A stretch of 64,000 nucleotides of DNA from Candidatus Paraburkholderia kirkii (GCA_001189345.1 LFKV01000039.1:43917-107916), one strand, 5' to 3'. Numbered from the stretch's first letter, positions 36,062-45,138 are shown. Program-made: numbers and translations. Notes: a model not told the origin generated them from the sequence alone.

Positions 36062-36847
36062 ATGTCCTATGCCATCTATCCCAGTCTCGCGGACAAACGT
36101 GTCGTCGTGACGGGCGGCGGCAGCGGCATCGGCGCCGCGATCGTCGAAGCCTTCGCGAAACAGGGCGCGCGCGTGTTCTTCATCGACGTCGCCGATACCG
36201 AGTCGCGCCAACTCGAACAGGCGTTATCGAACGAGAAGCACGCGCCGGAGTTTCTGCATTGCGATCTGCGCGACGCGGCCGCCATCGAGAAAGCCTTCGA
36301 CGATATCGCCGGCGAGGCCGGTTCCATCGACGTGCTCGTGAACAATGCCGCAAACGACGATCGCCATCGATGGGACAACGTGAGCGCCGCTTACTGGGAC
36401 GAGCGCATGGCCGTGAATCTGCGACATCAGTTTTTCTGCGCGCAGGCTGCGGCCAGGCGCATGCGCATGCGCATGCGCATGCGCACGCAGTAGCGCGGCG
36501 CGATCGTCAACATGGGCTCGATTTCGTGGCATCTCGCGCTTCTCGATCTCATGCTCTACATGACGGCGAAGGCGGCGATCGAAGGGCTCACGCGGGGACT
36601 CGCGCGCGAACTCGGCGAGTACGGCATTCGCGTCAACACGGTCATTCCGGGCGCCGTGCGCACGCCGCGTCAGATGAAGCTGTGGCAGTCGCCCGAGAGC
36701 GAGGCGAAGCTCCTCGCGCAGCAATGCCTGCATGAGCGGATCGATCCGGAGCACATCGCGCGCATGGCGCTGTTCCTCGCCTCCGACGACGCGGCGCGCT
36801 GTACCGCACGCGACTACTACGTCGACGCGGGCTGGTTCGGCACGTAA
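36062..36847 (+). pseudogene. Short-chain dehydrogenase (sugar dehydrogenase-like) with in-frame TAG
   Basis: The Rossmann start is intact (KRVVVTGGGSGIGAAIVEAF), as is the NNAAN motif (DVLVNNAANDDRHRWDN). After FFCAQAAARRMRMRMRMRTQ a TAG at 36491-36493 stops translation. The same frame continues with RGAIVNMGSISWH, the active-site MLYMTAKAAIEGLTRGLARE (YxxxK), and ends YVDAGWFGT. The lesion coincides with four-plus copies of a GCGCAT hexamer that code for RM repeats where the family has GMRxxGRG. It is likely the aldose or sugar-acid dehydrogenase partner of the dehydratase. A single stop, so a recent loss. Confidence 0.87.
36457..36485 (+). repeat. GCGCAT hexanucleotide array inside the SDR gene
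   Basis: Four perfect GCGCAT units plus a partial fifth. The unit length of six keeps the reading frame, encoding alternating Arg-Met. It lies five bases before the TAG that interrupts the gene. Confidence 0.8.
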
Positions 36848-36873
36848 CGTGTCACATCATGGGCGCGCGTGGC

Positions 36874-37203
36874 TCACAGGCGCGCATCGCGCCGGCGCGC
36901 CAGCTTCGGCGTCGGCTTGACGGTCGGGATCGTGCCGCTCTCGATGTGATACTGCACCGTATCCGCGGCTTCGTGATAGTCGCGCTCGTCGAGCCAGCGC
37001 CAGACCGCGGCGAGGAAGAGGCCGATCCCCGCGTGCCCGCAATGGGAGATGACGTCGGTGATGCCTTCCGCGAGCGCTTCGTCGCGCCCCTCCGGCCGCA
37101 GCGCGCTCGCCACATGCGATGCGGCGCGCGAAACCAGCATGGTGTGCATCGTATGCAATTGCGGATTGAATATGCGTGATACGTGTTTTTGTCTGCTGCC
37201 CAT
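36874..37203 (-). CDS. Hypothetical protein
   Basis: 109 residues from MGSRQKHVSRIFNPQLHTMH; the frame is open further upstream but this start is the most natural. It is rich in His and Ala: MLVSRAASHVASALRPEGRD, DVISHCGHAGIGLFLAAVWR, RDYHEAADTVQYHIESGTIP, ending in a basic tail (KLARRRDARL). No known domain recognised. Codon usage looks like that of neighbouring real genes. The ribosome site is weak. It converges with the SDR pseudogene. Confidence 0.55.
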   Translation of the reverse strand: MGSRQKHVSRIFNPQLHTMHTMLVSRAASHVASALRPEGRDEALAEGITDVISHCGHAGIGLFLAAVWRWLDERDYHEAADTVQYHIESGTIPTVKPTPKLARRRDARL

Positions 37204-37490
37204 GATGCCCCGTTTCCGACACAGGCGTGCTGCGTGCTCACGATGCGATGATCGCATTGAAATAAAAAGTGCGCGCCGCAATTGGTTTTCAGCATGCCTT
37301 TTCGGCGCTGGGTCGGCTAAGGCAAGAAGCGGGCCGGACGCTTGCCGCAGCGTGAAAATTTCCTCGTCTGGCCTTGTACGGCGCGGCAGAACGCACCCTG
37401 TCGATGGCTGGCGAAAGAAAGCGCGCAAAGACGCATCGGCATGCATTCCGTACAATCCGATGCCGCGCGTGCCACGTCAACCATCAAAAC

Positions 37491-38654
37491 ATGCGCCTTT
37501 TCTCCTGCTTTTCCGTGGATGTACTCACGCGACGCTCCTGCGCCGCGCTATGTGCGCTCGCGCTGCTCGCGGGCTGTTCCCCGAGCACGCCCGCACGCAG
37601 CGAGGAAGCCGCGCGGGCGCCCGATCCGCGGCCTCAGCCGCTGCATCACGCGAAACGCACGGCATCCGGCTTCGAGAACGACTACGGGCCCCTGCCGCGC
37701 GAATCGTTTTTGAAATGGCGCTGGGAACGCTTCACGCAAGGGCTGCCGAAACCGCCCGCGAACGGTTATCACTTTCCCATGGCGCATCCCGACGTGCCCG
37801 GGCTGAAGGCGAACCGCACGGCCGACACGCTCACGTGGATCGGTCATGCGAGCGCGCTGGTGCAGATCGGCGGCGTGAACATCCTCACCGATCCGATGTT
37901 CTCCGAACGCGCGTCGCCGTTCCGCTTCCTGGGCCCCAGGCGCAGGAAGCCGCCCGGCCTCACGCTGGATGAACTGCCGCATATCGACATCGTGCTGATC
38001 TCGCACAATCACTACGACCATCTCGACAGGCCCAGCGTCGAAGCGATCAACCGTCAGGCCGGTGGCCCGCCGCGCTTTCTCGTGCCGCTCGGCGTGAAGG
38101 CATGGATGAACGAGATCGGCATCGCGAACGCCGAAGAGCTCGACTGGGGCGACGAGACTCACGCGGGCGGACTCGATATCTGGTTCGTACCCAGCCGGCA
38201 CTGGTCCGCGCGCACGCCGTTCGATCGCGCAAGCACGCTGTGGGGTGGCTGGGTCTTGAAGACGCCTGCGGGTGCAGCGCATCCGTATTCGTTCTACTTC
38301 GCGGGCGACACTGGCTATTCGCCGGATTTCCGCGACATCGGCGCGCGTTTCGGCGGCTTCGATCTCGCGCTGATTCCGATCGGCGCCTACGATCCGCGCT
38401 GGTTCATGCACGCGCAGCACGTCGATCCCGAGGAGGCGGTGCGCATCTTTCAGGACGTCCGCGCAAAGAAGGCGATCGGCATCCACTGGGGCATGTTTGA
38501 GCTCACCGACGAGCCGCTCGACGAGCCGCCGCGCCGTCTCGCCGAAGCCGTGCGCAAGGCCTGCCTGCCCGCGAACGCATTTATCGTGCTGAAGCACGGC
38601 GAAATGATTCAGCTCGACCCGCCGAGCGCGAGCGCTGCCGCAGTTGGCCGCTGA
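37491..38654 (+). CDS. MBL-fold metallo-hydrolase lipoprotein (NAPE-PLD/UlaG-like)
   Basis: 387 residues starting MRLFSCFSVDVLTRR, with a lipoprotein signal (CALALLAGCSPS) placing it in the envelope. The metallo-beta-lactamase fold shows the zinc motif LISHNHYDHLDRPSVE (HxHxDH), the upstream TWIGHASALVQIGGVNILTD, and further ligands in WFVPSRHWSARTPFD, FAGDTGYSPDFRD and AIGIHWGMFEL. The family includes N-acyl-phosphatidylethanolamine phospholipase D-like enzymes; a phospholipid substrate is plausible but unproven. A strong bidirectional terminator follows. No lesions seen. Confidence 0.9.
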   Translation: MRLFSCFSVDVLTRRSCAALCALALLAGCSPSTPARSEEAARAPDPRPQPLHHAKRTASGFENDYGPLPRESFLKWRWERFTQGLPKPPANGYHFPMAHPDVPGLKANRTADTLTWIGHASALVQIGGVNILTDPMFSERASPFRFLGPRRRKPPGLTLDELPHIDIVLISHNHYDHLDRPSVEAINRQAGGPPRFLVPLGVKAWMNEIGIANAEELDWGDETHAGGLDIWFVPSRHWSARTPFDRASTLWGGWVLKTPAGAAHPYSFYFAGDTGYSPDFRDIGARFGGFDLALIPIGAYDPRWFMHAQHVDPEEAVRIFQDVRAKKAIGIHWGMFELTDEPLDEPPRRLAEAVRKACLPANAFIVLKHGEMIQLDPPSASAAAVGR

Positions 38655-38663
38655 CGCATGCAA

Positions 38664-38700
38664 AAACGCGCGGACTTCACTGAAGCCCGCGCGTTTCTTT
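38664..38700. terminator. Bidirectional terminator
   Basis: Stem AAACGCGCGG / CCGCGCGTTT, extended by CTTC/GAAG after a single mismatch, with a three-base loop. T-rich tracts lie on both sides (TTTCTTTT on plus; five T on minus). It serves the metallo-hydrolase gene and, on the minus strand, the DUF1328 gene. Confidence 0.85.
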
Positions 38701-38726
38701 TCACAGCCCTTGCCGCAGGAAAAACG

Positions 38727-38888
38727 TCATCGCCTGAACACCCCGAGCAGCAGCGTGGCGAGAAAGATCACGATGAAGATGAAGAACAGGATCTTGGCGA
38801 TTTCCGCCGCGCCCGTTGCGATTCCCCCGAAGCCGAAAACGGCCGCGATGATCGCGATGATGAAGAAGATGACAGCGTAACGGAGCAT
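38727..38888 (-). CDS. Small membrane protein, DUF1328 (YtjA) family
   Basis: 53 residues with two hydrophobic segments: [20 protein letters not shown] and [27 protein letters not shown] ribosome site sits five bases before the ATG, so the start is secure. DUF1328 proteins are short inner-membrane proteins common in proteobacteria, often stress-inducible; their function is unknown. The gene ends into a strong terminator. Confidence 0.9.
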   Translation of the reverse strand: MLRYAVIFFIIAIIAAVFGFGGIATGAAEIAKILFFIFIVIFLATLLLGVFRR

Positions 38889-39076
38889 GAAGTCCTCCCA
38901 CGAGATCGGTTGACGGTTGATTCGCATGCGGACGGATGCCGTCGCCGCTTTCGCTCATCAGGTTCTGCCGCGCGTCTTCCCCCTTCTGCCCGGTGCGTTG
39001 CGCGGCAGGGACGCTCAAAGCAACCCCTGTGCCCAGTGCACCGCCATGGCGCATGAACGCCGCGACGCCGGATGCG

Positions 39077-39109
39077 AAAACGCCGCAATGCAGGGAAGAC
39101 ATTGCGGCG
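39077..39109 (-). terminator. Terminator of the 50-residue gene
   Basis: A perfect 10-bp stem CGCCGCAATG / CATTGCGGCG (39081-39090 and 39100-39109) with a nine-base loop. On the minus strand it is followed by TTTT. It lies ~48 bases past the stop of the small gene at 39157. Confidence 0.7.
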
Positions 39110-39156
39110 TCGCGGCTCGCGCCATCCTCGGCGCGATGGGCCACCGGCTGTCGAGG

Positions 39157-39309
39157 CTAACGGCCTAGTGTGCGATCGGAGTCGTCTTCATCGTCGACGC
39201 TGTTTAGCGCATCCGGCAGGTTGTTCTCCAGTTCATCGCGCTCGATCTGATCGGCTAGGTCGAGGGATTTGCGCGTGGCGGGACCGGACGGGCGGTTGGC
39301 TCCAGACAT
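39157..39309 (-). CDS. Small acidic hypothetical protein, 50 residues
   Basis: Reads MSGANRPSGPATRKSLDLAD then QIERDELENNLPDALNSVDD and ends DEDDSDRTLGR. An AAGGAG ribosome site precedes the ATG with good spacing, and a terminator follows, so it looks like a real gene in its own transcription unit. The C-terminal half is strongly acidic with no hydrophobic segment. Function unknown; short acidic proteins of this kind occur across Burkholderia. Confidence 0.68.
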   Translation of the reverse strand: MSGANRPSGPATRKSLDLADQIERDELENNLPDALNSVDDEDDSDRTLGR

Positions 39310-39626
39310 GGCGTACTCCTTGAACAGATTTCAAAGCCGCGCCGGAAATTCGACGCGAACCAACGAGCAAGCAAGGCATGTACACGCCGGACTGAACGGC
39401 CGCCTTAAAGGATCGCTTAAGAATCACTTCGTGATCCTCCGGACGGCAGGATCGACAGACCAGACTGACGGTAAGGATATGCATCCCAATGTTGCAAGCG
39501 GGACGCGGATTTTGCGTGCCGGCGCGAAGGGCAGTATGCACCGGTCCGCACGCGCGGCAAAGGGGGCGCGGTGGATCGTCGGTGCGCGTTTCGCCGCCCT
39601 TGCGCGTCAGTCGCCGCCCTTGCGCG
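39310..39626. other. Intergenic region without a recognised gene
   Basis: No convincing gene. Near its right edge (39592-39632) the 20-base unit GCCGCCCTTGCGCGTCAGTC is present twice in tandem, the second copy running into the 3' end of the lysE pseudogene. Confidence 0.45.
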
Positions 39627-40240
39627 TCAGTCGAAAAAATGGACCACGATCGGATACAGCGACAGCACGAGCAACAGCGCCATCGTGACGTTGAAGACGC
39701 GCAGCCAGCGCGGGTTCGCGAGAAAGCGCCGCAGCGACATGCCGAACGCCGCCCACATCGTGATGCACGGCAATCCGATCACGACGAGCACGAGCGCCAT
39801 CAGCGCCGCGTTCAGCGAGAGGCTCGCGTGCAGATGAATGGTGGTGGCCGCGGTGAGCACCATCATCCACGCCTTGGGATTGATCCACTGGAACGCGATC
39901 GCTTCGTGAAAGCGCATCGGGCGGCGCTGGCCGTCGCGTATCTGCACCGAGGACGACGTGCCGATCTTCCACGCCGATAGAGCAGATACGCGATGCTCGC
40001 CGCTTCCAGCGCGGTATAGAGCCAGGGCAGGTGCTCGAACGCGCGCGCAAGCCCGAGCCCGACCGCGAGCATCAGGATCGCCATGCCCGCGCTGATGCCG
40101 AGCACGTGCGGCACCGTGCGCTTCAGACCGAAATTGACGCCCGAGGCGAGCAGCATCGTGTTGTTGGGGCCCGGCGTGATCGTCGTCACCAGCGCGAACA
40201 GCGCAGCGGCGGGCAAGGCGTTCAGGAGTTCGGTGGGCAT
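39627..40240 (-). pseudogene. LysE-family amino-acid exporter, frameshifted
   Basis: Inner-membrane efflux protein of ~205 residues starting MPTELLNALPAAALFALVTT, with the LysE signature TPGPNNTMLLASGVNFGLKR and helix GISAGMAILMLAVGLGLARA. Near 39980 the frame shifts (AYLLYR should continue to KAWKIG). The rest, FHEAIAFQWINPKAWMMVLT and CITMWAAFGMSLRRFLANPR, is read in another frame to its stop at 39627. One shift only. Confidence 0.85.
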
Positions 40241-40290
40241 GGCGCGCGTCGGTGAGAGACATTCGATGAGCGCCAAGTGTACGGGAGCTT

Positions 40291-40334
40291 TCCGGTACAG
40301 TACCGGTACAAATCCACAGGGTACTTCCGGTACG
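40291..40334. promoter_or_regulatory. Cluster of CCGGTAC repeats upstream of lysE
   Basis: CCGGTAC occurs at 40292-40298, 40303-40309 and 40328-40334. The second forms a perfect palindrome GTACCGGTAC with its flank. The repeats lie between the divergent lysE start and the 3' end of the aldo/keto reductase gene. The arrangement suggests a regulator-binding site, possibly of a GntR/MocR-type protein; no such gene remains nearby. Confidence 0.4.
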
Positions 40335-40398
40335 GTGTCTAAGCGGTTTCCGAGCGCGGCGGTGTGCGCCGCCGCGCTCGCCCCGAGCTCCCGCGGTC

Positions 40399-41427
40399 TT
40401 ACACGGGGAACGGGTTGCGCTCCGAAAACCCTTGCTGATGCCAGTACGGATAAGCAGGCCGCACCGCGCTCGCCTCATCGAGTTTTCTGACCTGCTCGGC
40501 CGTCAGATTCCAGCCGACGGCGCCCAGGTTCTGCCGCAATTGCTCCTCGTTGCGCGCCCCGATGAGCACCGTCGACACCGTCGGACGCTGCAGCAGCCAG
40601 TTGAGCGCGATCTGCGTCACCGTCTTGCCGGTTTCCGCGGCGATGGCGTCGAGCGCATCCACCACGCGATACAGATGTTCCTCCGGCACCGGCGGCCCCA
40701 TGTCGGCGGTCTGGTGCAGGCGGCTCGTCTCGGGCAGCGGCCGGCCGCGACGGATCTTGCCCGTGAGACGCCCCCAGCCGAGCGGGCTCCACACGACCGC
40801 GCCCACGCCCTGATCGAGCCCGAGCGGCATCAGCTCCCATTCGTAGTCGCGGCTGATCAGCGAGTAGTACGTCTGATTCGCGACATAGCGCGGATAGCCA
40901 TACCGATTCGACACGTCGAGCGATTTCTGCAGATGCCAGCCCGAAAAATTCGACACGCCGGTATAGCGGATCTTGCCCGCGCGCACGAGATCGTCGAGTG
41001 TCGACAGCGTCTCTTCGACGGGTGTCTTCGCGTCGAAGCCGTGCAGTTGGAAGAGGTCGATGTGGTCGGTCTGCAGGCGCGCGAGCGCGGCGTTTACCGC
41101 TTCGATGAGGTGAAAGCGCGACGAACCGACGCCGTTGGGGTTGTCGGGATCGAAATGGAAGGTGGCTTTGGTCGAGATGATGACCTTGTCGCGCCGGCCC
41201 TTGATGGCCTCGCCGAGAATCGATTCCGACGCGCCGCGCGAATACACGTCGGCGGTGTCGAACATCGTGACGCCCGCGTCAAGGCAGATGTCGACGAGCC
41301 TGCGCGCTTCGCTCACGTCGGTCTCGCCCCAGGCCTGGAAGAATTCGCCCTTGCCGCCGAAGGTGGCGGTGCCGAAGCTCAGAACGGGAACCCTGAAGCC
41401 GGAAGCGCCTAGATGTCGATATTCCAT
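40399..41427 (-). CDS. Aldo/keto reductase
   Basis: An intact 342-residue NADPH-dependent reductase starting MEYRHLGASGFRVPVLSFGT. The catalytic tetrad is visible: Asp and Tyr in MFDTADVYSRGASESILGEA, Lys in DKVIISTKATFHFD, and His in DLFQLHGFDAKTPVEETL. The C-terminal nucleotide-binding segment is WLLQRPTVSTVLIGARNEEQ. It resembles YghZ/Tas-type AKRs acting on small aldehydes. The substrate is not evident. No operon partners. Confidence 0.92.
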   Translation of the reverse strand: MEYRHLGASGFRVPVLSFGTATFGGKGEFFQAWGETDVSEARRLVDICLDAGVTMFDTADVYSRGASESILGEAIKGRRDKVIISTKATFHFDPDNPNGVGSSRFHLIEAVNAALARLQTDHIDLFQLHGFDAKTPVEETLSTLDDLVRAGKIRYTGVSNFSGWHLQKSLDVSNRYGYPRYVANQTYYSLISRDYEWELMPLGLDQGVGAVVWSPLGWGRLTGKIRRGRPLPETSRLHQTADMGPPVPEEHLYRVVDALDAIAAETGKTVTQIALNWLLQRPTVSTVLIGARNEEQLRQNLGAVGWNLTAEQVRKLDEASAVRPAYPYWHQQGFSERNPFPV

Positions 41428-41529
41428 TGCTTGTCCTCACTGGATGAAGTCGGTGGGCGCCGCAAAGGCGGCGATCGAACGTCCATCGACGAGACTACCG
41501 CAACGGGTGTCCGCATGCAGGACGCGGCG

Positions 41530-42436
41530 CTATCGCTCGCGTGCCGCGCGCTCGCCGAGCGAATCGTAGATCGGCGGGATGCGCAGCAGCATCGGCACGA
41601 CCATCGCGGTGAAGCAGGCCGTCAGCATCGGCAGGAGCAGCGTGAAGCTCGCCGTCATCTCCGTGACGAGCACGATGCCCGTGACCGGCGCGCGCATCAC
41701 CGCGAACGCGCTCGTGTCGCCGGTGACGGCCGACATGCCGGGGAACCAGTCGAGGCACGCGCGCCCGAACGCGAGGCCCGTCTGCGCGCCGAGCACGAGC
41801 ATCGGCGCGAACAGGCCGCCGGGCGTGCCCGCCGCGTACGACACCGCGCCCAACGCGAAGCGCAGCGCGAACATCGCCATCACGCCCGCGACGGCGCCGG
41901 TGCCCAGCAGCGCGCGCTCGGTCAGCGCATCGCCGCCGCCCGCGAGGTCCGGCGCGAACCATGCGAGCAGGCCGACCGCCGCGCCGATGAGTCCCGCGCG
42001 CACGATCGCATGCGAGACCGATCCGGGGCGCGCGAATGAATCGGCGGCATCGAGTGATGCGGCGCCCAGAAGCCCGAGCAATGCGCCGAGCACGAGATGC
42101 GCGCCGGTCATCGCAAGGCCGGGAAAGGGTTGCGCGGGCACGTGAAAGTCGGGCAGGTTGCCACCGGCGCGAAGCGCGCAACGAGCCATGCGGCGAGCGC
42201 GGCGGCGGCCGCCGTCGCAAGCACGAAGGCGAACAGCACGACGGGCGCGAAGGCCGCTTCGTGCCCCGCATGCCCCAAGCGACGAACGCCGTGCGCCACG
42301 CTTCCGCGCGTTCGAGGGCAAAACGAAAGCACACGCCGACGGTGCCGGTCGCGACCCTTGCGACAACCGATGCCGCCGCGAGCGGAACGAGCCCCGCGCG
42401 CTCGTTGTCCTGTTCGATGGCTTCGGTGTCGTTCAT
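41530..42436 (-). pseudogene. Voltage-gated ClC-type chloride channel, several frameshifts
   Basis: The start is MNDTEAIEQDNERAGLVPLA in one frame, then AFAPVVLFAFVLATAAAAAL in another, then LPDFHVPAQPFPGLAMTGAH and the rest in a third. The C-terminal ClC motifs are intact: YAAGTPGGLFAPMLVLGAQT, SAFAVMRAPVTGIVLVTEMT and PMLTACFTAMVVPMLL. ClC proteins have ~430 or more residues; what can be pieced together here is ~300, so an internal deletion has removed several helices, including the GSGIP selectivity motif. Not functional. Confidence 0.82.
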
Positions 42437-42559
42437 CGCGCGTGACGCTCCGGATCGGCATGTGTCACGAAGCGTAACACCGCGCGGCGGGCATGGCGCT
42501 TGCGAAACGAGAGTCATTTGTCCACGGAAGGCTTTCGAGAGTCGCATGAGCAACGCCGA

Positions 42560-43627
42560 CGGCGACGCGCCGTTCTTCCAGCCGGGACGCAATTGCGCGA
42601 GCGTGCGGCACGGGGCGGCATGAACGCGGCGATCCAGGCGCTGCTGCGGGACCGCGACGCGCATCGCACGCTGGTGCCGCTCGATCCGTAAGTCTCGACG
42701 GAGCTCGATCAGCTGATTCCGCCCGAAGCGCTGATCGATCCCGAAACGCCGATCGCCGCCGACGAGCTCGTCGACCAGTTCGTGCCCGCTTCGACGACGC
42801 GCCCGCTCATCGGCCGTTTCGCGCTGCTCGGCGCGCTCGCGCTGATGGTGGTGATCGTCGCGGGCCTGTGGCACTGGACGCCGCTCGGCGATTACGTCAG
42901 CCTGAAGTCGCTCACGAACGCGACGCGCCGCGTTGACGCGCTGTCTCTCGCGCCGCTCTGGATCCTCCTCGGCTATGTGGCGACGGCGGTCATGTCGGTG
43001 CCGATCACGCTGCTCATCGCGGCGACGGGCATCGTCTTCGGCGCGTCATGGGGCGGTATCTATGCGTTCTCCGGCACGATGGTCGCGGCGGCGGTCTCCT
43101 ATTCGCTTGGAAGCTGGCTCGGCCGCGACGCCGTGCGCAGGCTCGCCGGCGTGCGCGTGAACCGGCTGTCCGAGCGCGTCGCGAAACGCGGCGTCGTCGC
43201 GGTCGTGGTGCTGAGGCTTCTGCCGGTCGCGCCGTTTTCGATCGTCAATCTCGTCGCGGGCGCATCCCACATCCGCATGCGCGACTTCATACTTCATGAT
43301 CGGCACGATGCTTGGCATGGGCCCCGGCATCTTTCTGACGGTGGCGTTCGCGCATCAGCTGGTGGCCTCGCTGCATCGGCCGACGGTCGGCTCATTCGCG
43401 GTGCTGACCGGCATCGGCGCGGCGCTGATTGGCGTGTCGCTGCTGCTGCAGCGCTTTCTCGGCCGCGCGGATCGGCATGAAGCGCATGAAGGCACGCTGA
43501 GCGACGCCGACAAGCCGCGCGCGAGCGATAGGCGAAGCGCGCGAGCGAGCTGCGTGAGAACGGTGCAATGCCGCGCGATCCGGCCACGTTGCCGAGCGAC
43601 GAGCGCACGAACGAGGTCGACTCATGA
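42560..43627 (+). pseudogene. Phospholipase D / VTT-domain fusion protein, C-terminal part
   Basis: Remnant of a ~700-residue membrane protein fusing a PLD (cardiolipin synthase-like) domain to a VTT/SNARE-associated (DedA-like) domain. The tail of the PLD part is visible (MNAAIQALLRDRDAHRTLVP, LDP, then a TAA, then ELDQLIPPEALIDPETPIAA). The VTT part follows: FALLGALALMVVIVAGLWHW, VPITLLIAATGIVFGASWGG, LRLLPVAPFSIVNLVAGASH. It shifts frame near 43290 before MIGTMLGMGPGIFLTVAFAH and again before the C-terminus (RENGAMPRDPATLPSDERTN, stop at 43627). The PLD catalytic HKD motifs are gone. The stop overlaps the next start (ATGA). Confidence 0.8.
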
Positions 43628-44613
43628 CGCTGATGCACGACTCCGCCATCGAGAACGGAGCAGCGAACGAAGCGGCGAGGGACATCCGCGCGCGCGAGCT
43701 TCGCATCGCGACTTACAACCTGCATGGCGCGGTGGGCATCGACGGCCGGTTCGCGCCGGAGCGCATCGGCGAGGTACTTGCCGAGATCGATGCCGACATC
43801 TTCGCGCTGCAGGAAATGCCCCTCGGTGGCCATGGCTTGCGCTCACGCGACGTGCTCGCAGTGCTGCAAAGCATGACGAACCTGCATGCGATGGCGGGTC
43901 CCACGCTCGACACGCCCGAGCGCCGCTACGGCAACGCTGTGCTCACACGCTATCCGGTGCGCGCGGTGCGCACGCTCGATCTGTCGTTCAGGAGCCGTGA
44001 GCCGCGCGGCGCGCTCGATGCCGACATCGATTGCGACGGCGAGCTATGGCGCGTGGTGGCGATGCATCTCAGTCTCACGTCCGGCGAAAGGCGCGCGCAA
44101 GTGGAGCAAGTGCTGCAAAGCTTCGATACGCCCGTGCTGCCCGTGATCCTGCTCGGCGATCTCAACGAGTGGTTCGTGTATGGCAGAAAGCTCAGGCGGC
44201 TCGTCACGCACTTTCATCGCGCGAGCGCGTTGCGCACCTTTCCGACGCGTTGCCCGCTCTTCGCGCTCGACCGCATCTGGGTGCATCCGGGCGAGCGACT
44301 GATGCGCGTCGACGTGCATCGCACGCGGCTTTCGCGCATCGCTTCAGATCACTATCCGCTCATTGCTCACAATCGCGCATTGCAATCTGCGGCAGCGATA
44401 AGACGCTTCGCGTGCCGGTGCAAAAGCATCGAAGAACCTCGCGAACGAGGCCTTCATGGCTCACGTGTCAGCGCGACGCCACGAAAAACCCCTATAAAAA
44501 CGATACAAAAGTGCAAAAGACTCGCACGAACCCGCTTGGCATATGTAGAATCCGGCGTGATACGAACGCATCGGTGCGAACTTATTCGAATATCACTGAC
44601 CAAAAACAGGTAG
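43624..44613 (+). CDS. Endonuclease/exonuclease/phosphatase (EEP) family protein, apparently with read-through tail
   Basis: The EEP fold is complete: IATYNLHGAVGIDGRFAPER, DADIFALQEMPLGGHG (catalytic Glu), NAVLTRYPVRAV, VVAMHLSLTSGERRAQ, LLGDLNEWFVYG (Asp/Asn) and ASDHYPLIAHNRA (Asp-His). Family proteins next to PLD-VTT genes end shortly after this His motif, ~250 residues. Here the frame runs 70 residues on, through sequence that looks like intergenic DNA (KTPIKTIQKCKRLA), to 44613, only seven bases before the HU-like gene. This suggests loss of the original stop. The enzyme core may still work. It overlaps the PLD-VTT remnant by four bases. Confidence 0.8.
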   Translation: MTLMHDSAIENGAANEAARDIRARELRIATYNLHGAVGIDGRFAPERIGEVLAEIDADIFALQEMPLGGHGLRSRDVLAVLQSMTNLHAMAGPTLDTPERRYGNAVLTRYPVRAVRTLDLSFRSREPRGALDADIDCDGELWRVVAMHLSLTSGERRAQVEQVLQSFDTPVLPVILLGDLNEWFVYGRKLRRLVTHFHRASALRTFPTRCPLFALDRIWVHPGERLMRVDVHRTRLSRIASDHYPLIAHNRALQSAAAIRRFACRCKSIEEPRERGLHGSRVSATPRKTPIKTIQKCKRLARTRLAYVESGVIRTHRCELIRISLTKNR

Positions 44614-44620
44614 GAGAAAC

Positions 44621-45076
44621 ATGCCGACTTCCGCTAAAACCGCTGCAAAGAAAGCCCCGGCCAAGAAGGCCACGGCGAAGACCGCCGCACCGGCGAAGAA
44701 AACAGCAGCACCGAAGGTTGCCGTGAAGAAAGTAGCCGCGAAGAAGACCACCGGCGCTCCCTCGCCGATCAAGGATACGTTCACGAAGGCATCGCTCGCG
44801 AATCACCTTGCCGAACGCGCCGCTGTGGACGTGAAGGCGGTGAAGGCCGTGATGGTCGCGCTGGAAGACACCAGCCTCGGCTCGATCCACAAGAAGGGCG
44901 CCGGCGAATTCACGCTGTCGGGCCTTCTGAAGATCTCCGCGCAAGCCGTGCCGGCGAAGAAGAAGCGTTTCGGCAAGGATCCGTTCACGGGCCAGGAGCG
45001 CTGGTTCCCGGCGAAGCCGGCGAGTGTTCGCATCAAGGCGCGCGCGCTGAAGAAGCTGAAGGACGCAGCGGTCTGA
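44621..45076 (+). CDS. HU-family DNA-binding protein with histone H1-like Lys/Ala-rich N-terminal tail
   Basis: 151 residues. Residues 1-45 are a Lys/Ala/Pro-rich tail (AKKAPAKKATAKTAAPAKKT) like eukaryotic H1. Residues ~50-151 are an HU/IHF domain with helices ASLANHLAERAAVDVKAVKA and the DNA-binding beta-arm region FGKDPFTGQERWFPAKPASV, ending KARALKKLKDAAV. It is a nucleoid protein typical of Burkholderia and Bordetella relatives. The promoter is probably within the 200 bases upstream; TGTAGAAT at 44544-44551 could be an extended -10 box. A strong terminator follows. Intact. Confidence 0.92.
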   Translation: MPTSAKTAAKKAPAKKATAKTAAPAKKTAAPKVAVKKVAAKKTTGAPSPIKDTFTKASLANHLAERAAVDVKAVKAVMVALEDTSLGSIHKKGAGEFTLSGLLKISAQAVPAKKKRFGKDPFTGQERWFPAKPASVRIKARALKKLKDAAV

Positions 45077-45138
45077 TCTTCGCGTAGCGTTTCGAACTTC
45101 GCCTTTGTGGACCTGGCTGGCGAAATCGAAGCTTCGTG

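Noticed and set aside
36457..36485. Phase-variable contingency locus based on the GCGCAT hexamer.
   Set aside because: A six-base unit cannot switch the reading frame, and the gene encodes a cytoplasmic metabolic enzyme, not a surface structure.
423..36493. Repeated in-frame TAG codons in otherwise good genes (lysR at 421-423, DAO near 7415, rarD at 11086-11088, SDR at 36491), suggesting amber recoding.
   Set aside because: The same genes mostly carry frameshifts as well. Other pseudogenes have TGA or TAA (sigma factor, PLD-VTT, fadE), and intact genes such as the small gene at 39157 end in TAG. Ordinary decay explains the pattern.
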